DNA of 6,080 nucleotides, from positions 1-6,080 of the forward strand of contig JAQVYZ010000069.1 in assembly GCA_028708485.1 (NCBI GenBank), read 5' to 3'. Under the pieces are notes generated by a model that did no database searches, was not told where the DNA came from, and saw nothing but the letters and a program-made list of their open reading frames with translations. The position numbers and the translations under genes are program-made. Positions within the stretch are counted from its first letter, which is position 1. Each line of letters begins with the position of its first letter. This DNA comes from Caldisericia bacterium (GTDB lineage: Bacteria; Caldisericota; Caldisericia; UBA6126). This document shows positions 1 to 5,420 of this stretch, piece after piece.

Positions 1-1
1 A

Positions 2-505
2 CTGGCAGACCAATCCAGGGTAATTCGTGTTCCGGTACACATGGTCGAATCGATCAATAAGATCCAACGTGCGGAAAGACAGCTTTATCAGATTCTTGGC
101 AGGGAACCTTCCCACGATGAAATATCCAAACGCTTGGAAATGCCGGTCAAAAAAGTTCGGGAATACTTGAAAGTTTCCCAGGAACCTATCTCTCTGGAAA
201 CGCCATTAGGTTCTGATAAAGATAACCGTCTGGGTGATTTTGTGGAAGATAAACGGGTGTCCTCCCCTGAGGAAAAAGTGATAGATGAACATTTTAATTT
301 ACAACTGTATGAGGTTTTAAATCAACTCACTTCCCGTGAGAGAGAGATCCTGATATTGCGTTTTGGTTTGTTTAATATCCGACCGCACACCCTTGAAGAT
401 GTCGGAAAAATCTATAACGTAACCCGAGAGAGAATCCGACAGATTGAGGCGAAAGCGATTAAAAAATTGCAACTGGATATGAAAGCGAAAATGGAAGAGA
501 GCTAG
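2..505 (+). CDS. Sigma-70 family RNA polymerase sigma factor, 3' part (5' end outside window)
   Basis: This is the C-terminal 167 residues of a primary-type (group 1 or 2) sigma factor, which directs RNA polymerase to promoters. The frame is open to the left edge. Its first residues, ADQSRVIRVPVHMVESINK, are the end of region 2.4 and region 3.0, so the ATG at 41 is internal and not the start. Region 3 follows (GREPSHDEISKRLEMPVKKV), then the SLETPLG stretch and the acidic DFVED segment of region 3.2. Region 4.1/4.2 contains LTSREREILILRFGL and the helix-turn-helix HTLEDVGKIYNVTRERIRQIEAKA, which reads the -35 element. The protein ends KKLQLDMKAKMEES. The KLRHPSRSR-type tail usual in RpoD is missing, so it may be a group 2 paralogue rather than the vegetative factor. 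Region 2 is outside the window, so RpoD and RpoS-like cannot be separated. Its stop is 4 bp from the stop of the convergent HEAT-repeat gene. Confidence 0.95.
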   Translation: MADQSRVIRVPVHMVESINKIQRAERQLYQILGREPSHDEISKRLEMPVKKVREYLKVSQEPISLETPLGSDKDNRLGDFVEDKRVSSPEEKVIDEHFNLQLYEVLNQLTSREREILILRFGLFNIRPHTLEDVGKIYNVTRERIRQIEAKAIKKLQLDMKAKMEES

Positions 506-509
506 GAGA

Positions 510-1349
510 CTAAAATCGTCCGGCGCTTCCTTCCCTGAGCAGTAATAAAACTTTTGCCGCTGTTGCCTTGATATCTTCTGAATCGTTACGTTCCCAGTTT
601 TGCATAATGATACAAGCTCTGTCCAGAAGGTTTGGATCTTGTCGTTTTGCCAGGTCTTTAAAGGTGGTGAGCACTGTCAGAACAGCATTGCGCGATGTGT
701 CCTTCGCTAGCCATTCTCTCATTTTCGCTTCCACCACGTAAGGTTCTTTAATGAACCGTTCTTTCAGTTTGTTGGAAGCCTGGTTGCGAACAAACGGATC
801 GGAATCGGTGATAAACTGACCTATAAAATCAATCATCAAGTTATTCTCATCTTCAAATTCTGTATCCAAAGACATGATCGCTACTTTTTTAGAAGACAGA
901 TTCCCGTGGAGGTCCCATAGCTGGTTCATGTGGGCGAGGAGAGACTCCTCTTTTCCGGACCAAGCTCCTTTGAGAGCCTGTGCTGTGATCTCGATCAAGT
1001 CTTTTTGAACGGTGATAATTTTTTCCAGTTTCGCGAAAGCATACGAAGGATGAAGCAGGGAAATCTGGATTAATATTGTCACCGCAATGTATTTTTGATT
1101 TTTGATGAAAGACCGGATAAAGATGTCAATGAGCTTGTCTTCTTCATCCGGATACTTTTCATACAGCATCGTAAATGCTTCGATAGCGAGAATTTGATCC
1201 TGCAAGTGCGGTTCGTTCAGACATTTGGCGATATTGGGAAAAGCTCTTTTCTTGGCAAATATGGCCAAATCCAAGGACATGAGTTTTTGGAACTCGTTTA
1301 ATTTCTTCTGGTTCGATTCATTGTTTTTGTTTATTTTATCGTTTGTCAT
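510..1349 (-). CDS. HEAT/ARM-like alpha-helical repeat protein, function unknown
   Basis: A 279-residue protein made almost entirely of predicted amphipathic helices, with no signal peptide or membrane segment, so it is probably cytoplasmic. After a polar, Asn/Lys-rich N-terminus (residues 1-20), several stretches look like HEAT or armadillo units: about 49-65 (LQDQILAIEAFTMLYEK), 183-199 (SDPFVRNQASNKLKERF, the clearest, with the D-P-x-V-R signature) and 256-273 (near SEDIKATAAKVLLLLRE). Such repeats usually form a curved solenoid for protein or nucleic-acid binding. No catalytic motif is visible, and I cannot assign a function. The ATG at 1349 is the only start before an in-frame stop at 1356-1358. 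No Shine-Dalgarno sequence sits in front of it, but a promoter does, so the mRNA may have almost no leader. It lies 63 bp downstream of fdhD on the same strand and may also be read from there. DNA-alkylation-repair-type ARM proteins are a distant alternative. Confidence 0.83.
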   Translation of the reverse strand: MTNDKINKNNESNQKKLNEFQKLMSLDLAIFAKKRAFPNIAKCLNEPHLQDQILAIEAFTMLYEKYPDEEDKLIDIFIRSFIKNQKYIAVTILIQISLLHPSYAFAKLEKIITVQKDLIEITAQALKGAWSGKEESLLAHMNQLWDLHGNLSSKKVAIMSLDTEFEDENNLMIDFIGQFITDSDPFVRNQASNKLKERFIKEPYVVEAKMREWLAKDTSRNAVLTVLTTFKDLAKRQDPNLLDRACIIMQNWERNDSEDIKATAAKVLLLLREGSAGRF

Positions 1350-1364
1350 AACATACTATGTTAT
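1348..1364. repeat. 17-bp perfect palindrome over the HEAT-gene start (candidate operator)
   Basis: The two 8-bp arms ATAACATA and TATGTTAT are exact reverse complements around a single C at 1356. The palindrome covers most of the predicted -10 element of the HEAT gene, the expected transcription start and the first bases of its ATG. That is where a dimeric repressor would bind to block initiation. The operator role is an inference; the symmetry is seen directly. AT-rich palindromes of this size can arise by chance, but the placement is suggestive. Confidence 0.5.
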
Positions 1365-1387
1365 ACGTTTTTTCCTGAATTTATCAA
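1353..1387 (-). promoter_or_regulatory. Sigma-70-type promoter for the HEAT-repeat gene
   Basis: On the minus strand, TTGATA (1387-1382, 5 of 6 to TTGACA) and TATAAC (1365-1360, 5 of 6 to TATAAT) are separated by 16 bp. Transcription would start near 1353, about 4 nt before the ATG at 1349. This explains why no ribosome-binding site is found there. It would let the gene be expressed separately from fdhD upstream. Confidence 0.5.
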
Positions 1388-1412
1388 CCGGCTTGGTGGA
1401 TCATTAACGGTT

Positions 1413-2192
1413 TCAGCTTTTTTCTTCTTGTATTCTATCAGGCTGAGTGTAGATATTAAACCTTTCTCCTCTGGCAAAACCAATCAGGGTCAAATTAATC
1501 CGATTCGCTATCTGGATAGCTGCATCAGTAGCGGCGGACTTTGAGATTAACAGGGGAATAGGTAGGGGGATAATCTTTTGTACCATATCGGAAGAGATTC
1601 TTCCGCTTGTCATGATAAAGGATTTTTCAAACGGAATCCCATGTTGTAAACCAAATCCTATGGCTTTATCAAGAGCATTATGGCGACCGATGTCCTCTTC
1701 TAATATCCAGTCACGGTTCGGGGAGACTAAAGCGACACTATGCACCCCGCCTGTTGATTGAAACAGGGTGGAAGCTTTTTGAAACTGTTTCATGCTCCCG
1801 ATCACTACGGAGGGAGAGATATGAAAATCCTCTTTCATTCTTGGAAAAGGGACTAAAGGTGTGGATGACTGCATTTTGTGCCCACAACCGGAACTTAGAA
1901 AAGAATCGCGGTTCTTATTCTGAAACCTGTTTTTTGGTATATACACCAGCGCTTGTGCATCGGGTTCCCTGACCTCCAGGCTTAACAAATCATCCATGGA
2001 GCCGATCCACCCTTCACAGAATAAATAGCCGATGGTCAGGTATTCGATATGCATCCACGAGCAAATAAAGGAGGTAACGATGGTATCATTAATCAACAGG
2101 GTGAGCAGGGTTTCGCTGATAATGTCATCCGGTACAACCGAGAACGTTCCCCGGTTATACTGCACTATTTCGATCTGGTTGGTTTGTGACAA
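1413..2192 (-). CDS. fdhD: Formate dehydrogenase accessory sulfurtransferase FdhD
   Basis: FdhD takes sulfur from a cysteine desulfurase and passes it to the bis-MGD molybdenum cofactor, which activates formate dehydrogenase in the cytoplasm. The 259-residue length suits the family. Family motifs appear in order: the loop cysteine C103 in SSGCGHK, STGGVHSVAL (146-155), EEDIGRHNALDKAIG (165-179), MTSGRISSDMVQK (194-206), SKSAATDAA (217-225), and GFARGERFNIYT near the end. The active-site loop has one cysteine (GCG) instead of the CxxC of Escherichia coli FdhD; I believe this variant occurs in other members. The start is TTG at 2192: AAGGA lies 6 nt upstream and an in-frame TAA overlaps that site, so no longer form is possible. 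The next Met is residue 47, inside the conserved fold. It lies 26 bp downstream of tRNA-Val on the same strand with no terminator visible between. No formate dehydrogenase subunit or molybdenum-cofactor gene is in the window. Confidence 0.95.
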   Translation of the reverse strand: MSQTNQIEIVQYNRGTFSVVPDDIISETLLTLLINDTIVTSFICSWMHIEYLTIGYLFCEGWIGSMDDLLSLEVREPDAQALVYIPKNRFQNKNRDSFLSSGCGHKMQSSTPLVPFPRMKEDFHISPSVVIGSMKQFQKASTLFQSTGGVHSVALVSPNRDWILEEDIGRHNALDKAIGFGLQHGIPFEKSFIMTSGRISSDMVQKIIPLPIPLLISKSAATDAAIQIANRINLTLIGFARGERFNIYTQPDRIQEEKS

Positions 2193-2198
2193 GTCTAT

Positions 2199-2203
2199 TC
2201 CTT
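2199..2203 (-). promoter_or_regulatory. Ribosome-binding site that fixes the TTG start of fdhD
   Basis: AAGGA on the minus strand ends 6 nt before the TTG at 2192. An in-frame TAA at 2204-2202 overlaps it, so translation must begin at this TTG or much further downstream. Confidence 0.75.
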
Positions 2204-2218
2204 AATCGGTAGAATGAA

Positions 2219-2293
2219 TGGTGGGCGATAGTGGAATCGAACCACTGACCTCTTCGGTGTCAACGAAGCGTTCTACCTCTGAACTAACCGCCC
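2219..2293 (-). tRNA. tRNA-Val, anticodon GAC, with encoded CCA
   Basis: The minus strand folds into a complete cloverleaf. The acceptor stem is GGGCGGT with ATCGCCC (one G-U pair). The D stem is GTTC/GAAC with a GG-containing loop, and the anticodon stem is CTTCG/CGAAG with loop TTGACAC. A 5-nt variable loop follows, then T stem AGTGG/CCACT with loop TTCGATT. The anticodon GAC reads valine codons GUC and GUU. The discriminator is A (2222), followed by a genomic CCA (2221-2219). fdhD begins 26 bp downstream in the same direction. Confidence 0.97.
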
Positions 2294-2311
2294 ACGATAA
2301 ATCAAATAAGT

Positions 2312-2340
2312 ATGGTATCAAAAAAAGCAGAAACTTTCAA
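2312..2340 (-). promoter_or_regulatory. Promoter for tRNA-Val (and probably fdhD)
   Basis: On the minus strand, TTGAAA (2340-2335, 5 of 6) and TACCAT (2317-2312, 4 of 6) are 17 bp apart. The predicted start near 2305 gives a 12-nt 5' leader to the mature tRNA, to be removed by RNase P. No other promoter is evident before fdhD, so fdhD is likely read through from here. Confidence 0.5.
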
Positions 2341-2379
2341 TCATTTTCTTGAAATCACACCCGAGTAAAGTATTTCCTA

Positions 2380-2408
2380 TAGAAAAATGTACGAAATAAT
2401 GCTATGAT
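2380..2408 (+). promoter_or_regulatory. Extended -10 promoter for the membrane protein/lipoprotein operon
   Basis: TATGAT (2403-2408, 5 of 6 to the consensus) is preceded by TG and one spacer base, forming an extended -10. A weak -35, TAGAAA (2380-2385, 4 of 6), is at 17-bp spacing, as is common with extended -10 promoters. Transcription would start near 2415, leaving a 34-nt leader. GGGAGG follows at 2437-2442, 6 nt before the ATG at 2449. An overlapping TATACT (2409-2414) is an alternative -10. Together with the tRNA promoter it fills the 155-bp divergent region 2294-2448, in which I see no gene. Confidence 0.5.
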
Positions 2409-2448
2409 TATACTGCTTTTTGTATTGAACTAGATTGGGAGGTATTAC

Positions 2449-2985
2449 ATGAAGAATAAAGTTTTTCTATGGATTGGGGTTTTCTTTCTTGTCAGCCTGT
2501 TCTTAGCCTATCCTGTTTTGGCTGAGCCCACAGGAACAACCGTGGACACACCGAATGCCCCTGTGCAAATCGCCACTCCTCCGGCGTCTTGGACAAACAT
2601 TTCTTCCACTCTTCCTCAAGATCTGAGTCAGGTCACTCCTCCAGCTACCACCACCATACCAGTCAACCCAAATACCATACCTCAGCCCATTACCCCTGCT
2701 CCCCAGGTGACGATACCCGGTAATACCGTGACAACTCCCTCCGGGATAGATCCCACTACTCCGCCTAACACGGGCTTACCCGCGACTAATGCTTCACCTG
2801 CAGAGGCTGTTTTGAATAATTATTCCCCGTATTGGTATTTATCTTCCTGGTTTATCTCTTTGATAGTTCTGATACTGATCATCATTCTTTTAGTTGCCTA
2901 CTCTCTGTTTGAAGGTAAGATCCCAAAAGAAGAAAAAGAACCGGAAACCGTTACAAATGGAAAAAAGAAAAAAGCGAAAAAATGA
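2449..2985 (+). CDS. Exported Pro/Thr-rich single-pass membrane protein, unknown family
   Basis: A 178-residue protein I do not recognise. Its layout is clear. Residues 1-25 are a signal peptide (MKNK, a hydrophobic core, likely cleavage after VLA). Residues 26-126 are a low-complexity segment rich in Pro, Thr, Asn and Ser with recurring TPPA and TTP units; it is probably unstructured and outside the inner membrane. Residues 131-153 form one strongly hydrophobic membrane helix, introduced by YSPYWYLSSW. Residues 154-178 are a charged tail ending KKKKAKK, predicted to stay in the cytoplasm. This type I topology suggests a stalk or tether reaching into the periplasm, but the function is open. 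The start is supported by GGGAGG 6 nt upstream. The stop overlaps the lipoprotein start in ATGA, so the two are translationally coupled and may act together in the envelope. Confidence 0.85.
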   Translation: MKNKVFLWIGVFFLVSLFLAYPVLAEPTGTTVDTPNAPVQIATPPASWTNISSTLPQDLSQVTPPATTTIPVNPNTIPQPITPAPQVTIPGNTVTTPSGIDPTTPPNTGLPATNASPAEAVLNNYSPYWYLSSWFISLIVLILIIILLVAYSLFEGKIPKEEKEPETVTNGKKKKAKK

Positions 2986-3749
2986 AGAAGAATTCAACCT
3001 GGTTCCTGGTTATTCTTTTTCTATTCACTCTGAACAGTTGTAAACCAGCCATTCCCGTACAGGATTGGATTCCTTTGCAGACAGAGCTTCTGCGCAACGG
3101 GTCTGTTGCGATGTATTCAATCAAAAATAAGCTGGGTGAGGTGGAAGTCTATTACACAAACCACATTTTGCGCGAAGCTGACAATTGTTTGATCGTGCAG
3201 GAATATACCGGAAAGACGGAAGAATATACTAAGCGGTTACGCTTGGATGGCGCCTCCCTGAACTTGATCTCGTATGATATAATCCAAAACAATAAAGAAG
3301 CAGACCTGTCCAGTACGACAGTGAACTCATTGCAATTTACCATGTTATCCGGCAAGAAAACCCGCCAGACGTACCTGATTTCTGATTTTCTGGATGAGAA
3401 ACCGAAATATACACGGTTGTTCATCGGGGAATTTTTTATTGAGAATGATTTTCTCTTGACGCTTTTAACTGCGTTCCCATTTGAAACAACCAAGCAGGGA
3501 ACTTATAAAGTGGTCAGGTCCATGAGCGTGATGGATGATAAAAATGAAAAAACCAACTGGGAAACCAAAGCATTTTATATCGCCGGTAATGAGGAAATAC
3601 TCTATAAAAGAAAATCTATTCCTACTTATAGGGTGAGTTTTCCGGCAGAGAAAGCCATCGCCTGGTTTAGTCAGGAAACTCCACACATGCTAATCAGAGC
3701 AGAGTTTCCTACGAATACAATCGAGTTAATCGATTGGAATGAATTATAA
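2982..3749 (+). CDS. Putative lipoprotein, unknown family
   Basis: A 255-residue protein with a lipoprotein signal peptide: MKK, a hydrophobic core (residues 7-17) and the lipobox LNSC, with C20 as the expected lipidated first residue of the mature protein. The residue after it is Lys, not Asp, which in enterobacteria would favour sorting to the outer membrane; this rule may not hold here. The rest is rich in alternating strand-like segments (for example VEVYYTNHIL, DNCLIVQEYTG, YRVSFPAEKA, MLIRAEFP), suggesting a beta-rich fold. The C-terminal part (WETKAFYIAGNEEI, IPTYRVSFP, AWFSQ, LIRAEFP) recalls DUF3108/LolA-like periplasmic beta-sheet proteins, but this is only an impression. No catalytic motif is seen. 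The ATG overlaps the upstream stop by 4 nt, and the preceding A-rich stretch has no clear ribosome-binding site, so translation probably depends on coupling to the membrane-protein gene. Confidence 0.87.
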   Translation: MKKNSTWFLVILFLFTLNSCKPAIPVQDWIPLQTELLRNGSVAMYSIKNKLGEVEVYYTNHILREADNCLIVQEYTGKTEEYTKRLRLDGASLNLISYDIIQNNKEADLSSTTVNSLQFTMLSGKKTRQTYLISDFLDEKPKYTRLFIGEFFIENDFLLTLLTAFPFETTKQGTYKVVRSMSVMDDKNEKTNWETKAFYIAGNEEILYKRKSIPTYRVSFPAEKAIAWFSQETPHMLIRAEFPTNTIELIDWNEL

Positions 3750-3761
3750 GTTAAAACTTAT
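3746..3761. repeat. Inverted repeat joining two convergent stop codons
   Basis: ATAAGTT (3746-3752) and AACTTAT (3755-3761) are exact reverse complements separated by AA. The arms contain the TAA stops of the lipoprotein gene and of rplY. In RNA only about a 5-bp AT-rich stem could form, followed by a short T run, so it is at best a weak bidirectional terminator. No stronger terminator is visible in the 8-bp gap. Confidence 0.35.
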
Positions 3762-4369
3762 TTAGCAGGAGCTGCTGGTGTAGCCGGTGCTTCTTTAGTT
3801 GTTTCCGCTACTGTTTCAGTCTTTTCCGGCGCTATCTCAATATGAGGTTCCTGGATGCTTACAATCGGTAATTCCATATTCACAGAACTTGTCACGTCTG
3901 AAGAGAGAGAAAGATCCCTCAGGCTTAAGTGTTGACCGATTTCGAGCGATTGAATATCTAAGTTGACAAAAGCGGGTAAATTCTCCGGTTTACCGGTGAG
4001 GGTGAGTTCATGAATATGATGAACCAGAATACCGCTATTTTTGACGCCAACCGATTGACCTTGCAGATGAATCGGGATGGTGATCGTAATGGGTTTCTGT
4101 AGATCTATCGCGAAAAAGTCAACATGGGTAGGCTCTAAGGACAGAATATTTTTCTGTACCTCCTGGATGAGAGTGGGGTAGCTCTGTCCATTTTCCAACT
4201 GACAATTCACGATAATATTTCTTGTATTGGTTTTTACCAATTTTACAAAATCTCGTTTATTAATAGCGCAGGAAATGCTCTCTTTTATTTGGTGTCCGTA
4301 GATAACAGCAGGAATTAAATAAGGATCCTGAGGATTTCTGTTTTTTATATCAAATTCAAATATCTTCAT
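3758..4369 (-). CDS. rplY: Large-subunit ribosomal protein L25, Ctc/TL5 type
   Basis: This two-domain L25 (203 residues) binds 5S rRNA in the large ribosomal subunit; the Bacillus homologue Ctc is a general stress protein. The N-terminal domain shows IPAVIYG (19-25), QEVQKN (69-74) and the conserved THVDFFAIDLQKP (81-93). The C-terminal beta domain shows IHLQGQSVGVKNSG (100-113), LPAFVNLDI (131-139) and LEIGQHLSLRDL (142-153). It ends in a flexible Glu/Thr then Ala/Pro tail, as is common in this family. The N-terminus is unusual: the basic GKGASRRLR-type loop that normally precedes IPAxxYG is absent, making the domain about 7 residues shorter than E. coli L25. The ATG is supported by AAGGAG at 8-nt spacing. 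It is third in a glmU-prs-rplY operon, 43 bp after prs. The pth gene that often follows is not here; a convergent lipoprotein gene is. Confidence 0.93.
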   Translation of the reverse strand: MKIFEFDIKNRNPQDPYLIPAVIYGHQIKESISCAINKRDFVKLVKTNTRNIIVNCQLENGQSYPTLIQEVQKNILSLEPTHVDFFAIDLQKPITITIPIHLQGQSVGVKNSGILVHHIHELTLTGKPENLPAFVNLDIQSLEIGQHLSLRDLSLSSDVTSSVNMELPIVSIQEPHIEIAPEKTETVAETTKEAPATPAAPAK

Positions 4370-4377
4370 TTACACGA

Positions 4378-4383
4378 CTCCTT
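4378..4383 (-). promoter_or_regulatory. Ribosome-binding site of rplY
   Basis: A strong AAGGAG on the minus strand lies 8 nt before the rplY ATG, inside the 43-bp prs-rplY gap. The gap has no terminator hairpin, which supports cotranscription. This strong site contrasts with the overlapping glmU-prs junction and suits a highly made ribosomal protein. Confidence 0.7.
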
Positions 4384-4412
4384 TTTACTCTATCATCAAA
4401 GTTAAAATTTTA

Positions 4413-5420
4413 TTAGTTGTTGGTCTCATTGTCAAATACAAACAAAGAAACGCCGTTTACATCTGCTTCTTCAAATACTTCGGATACGGAGGTGTTGTTA
4501 TGTATTCTGTTGATAACTTCTCCTATCAATGGCGCGACGGTCACTATTTTTATTTTAGGGCAGGCTACCAGTTTCAGGGGATCGATCTGAATACTATCCG
4601 TCACCAGCACTTTGTCAATAGCCGAATGATTCAATTTATCAATCGCGGAACCAACCAGCATCCCGTGGGTGGCACAAGCGTAAATTTCTTTGGATCCTTG
4701 ATTTTTAATTTCGAGGGAGGCTAATTGAAGTGTACTAGCGGTAGAAATGATGTCATCAATGATGATGGCTATTTTATCTTTTACATCTCCGATTAATTTG
4801 ATATTGTCTACCTTATCCTTACCCATTCTGCTTTTTGAACAAATCGCCAGGTGAGAACCGGGTAAAAGGTTGCTCAGATTCTTCGCGCGGTTGACACCTC
4901 CAACGTCCGGTGAGACGATGACGAGGTCTTCGGCAGGAATCTGTTTAAAGGCTTGTGCGAATAAAAGAACAGCTGTCAGGTTATCGGAAGGTATATCAAA
5001 AAATCCCTGAATTTGACCGGCATGCAAATCTATGCTAATTACTCTATTGGCCCCGGCTGTTTCAATCAGGTTGGCGATTAATCTGGCTGTGATAGGCTCT
5101 CTTCCCTGTGTTTTCCGATCCTGCCTGGCATAACCAAAATAGGGGATGATCACAGTAATTTTTTCTGCAGAAGCTCGTTTTAAGGAGTCAATCATAATCA
5201 GTAGCTCAAAGAGATTATCGGAGGGAGGGTTGGTCGATTGCATGACATAAATTTCCTGCCCCCTGACGCTCACCTCAGATTTCAGATGGATTTCACCATC
5301 CTGAAAGTGTTCAAAAGTCATACCGGCGATCGGCACTCCCAAGTATTTACTGACTTTTTGTGCCAGGTTCATATTCGAATTGCCAGAAAAAAATAACAGA
5401 GCCGGGGGTGAATTTCTCAT
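4413..5420 (-). CDS. prs: Ribose-phosphate pyrophosphokinase (PRPP synthetase)
   Basis: Prs makes PRPP from ribose 5-phosphate and ATP in the cytoplasm, feeding purine, pyrimidine, NAD, histidine and tryptophan synthesis. Conserved features are the FQDGE segment (39-43), ELLIMIDSLKRASA (72-85), PYFGYARQDRK (93-103), DLHAGQIQGFFDIP with catalytic-site H133 (131-144), PDVGG (171-175), and the flexible catalytic loop with K196 and R198 (SKSR). The PRPP/ribose-phosphate loop reads DDIISTAST (222-230), where bacterial enzymes usually have DDxIDTAGT or a close form; Ser replaces an Asp and a Gly. The protein is 335 residues, against about 315-317 in E. coli and Bacillus, because about 19 residues follow the normal SVSxxF end. 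The ATG overlaps the glmU stop in ATGA, and a modest GAAGGA lies 12 nt upstream, so coupling to glmU is likely. It is the middle gene of glmU-prs-rplY. Confidence 0.95.
   Translation of the reverse strand: MRNSPPALLFFSGNSNMNLAQKVSKYLGVPIAGMTFEHFQDGEIHLKSEVSVRGQEIYVMQSTNPPSDNLFELLIMIDSLKRASAEKITVIIPYFGYARQDRKTQGREPITARLIANLIETAGANRVISIDLHAGQIQGFFDIPSDNLTAVLLFAQAFKQIPAEDLVIVSPDVGGVNRAKNLSNLLPGSHLAICSKSRMGKDKVDNIKLIGDVKDKIAIIIDDIISTASTLQLASLEIKNQGSKEIYACATHGMLVGSAIDKLNHSAIDKVLVTDSIQIDPLKLVACPKIKIVTVAPLIGEVINRIHNNTSVSEVFEEADVNGVSLFVFDNETNN

Noticed and set aside
1095..1407. Plus-strand frames opposite the HEAT gene start, one with a hydrophobic stretch
   Set aside because: The hydrophobic run is the complement of the Asn/Lys-rich HEAT N-terminus; no ribosome-binding site or promoter supports it.
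1386..1412. Possible terminator after fdhD (AACCG paired with CGGTT)
   Set aside because: The arms are only 5 bp around a 17-nt loop, and no T run follows in the direction of fdhD transcription.
2219..2293. tRNA gene as an integration site for a mobile element
   Set aside because: No integrase, no repeated tRNA 3' end and no cargo-like genes are found on either side.
2335..2354. Inverted repeat TTTCAA/TTGAAA in the divergent promoter region
   Set aside because: The 6-bp AT-rich arms with an 8-nt loop are likely by chance; one arm is simply the -35 of the tRNA promoter.
2560..2780. Possible tandem DNA repeat in the Pro/Thr-rich gene
   Set aside because: Similar short ACTCCTCC-like words recur, but with irregular spacing and no fixed unit; this reflects biased amino-acid composition.
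3152..3686. Two minus-strand open frames opposite the lipoprotein gene
   Set aside because: They are antisense to a gene with a clear lipobox and operon context, and have no start signals or recognisable domains.
4500..4724. Plus-strand open frame of 74 codons opposite prs
   Set aside because: It lies wholly antisense to a strongly conserved gene, has no ribosome-binding site and shows no family motif.
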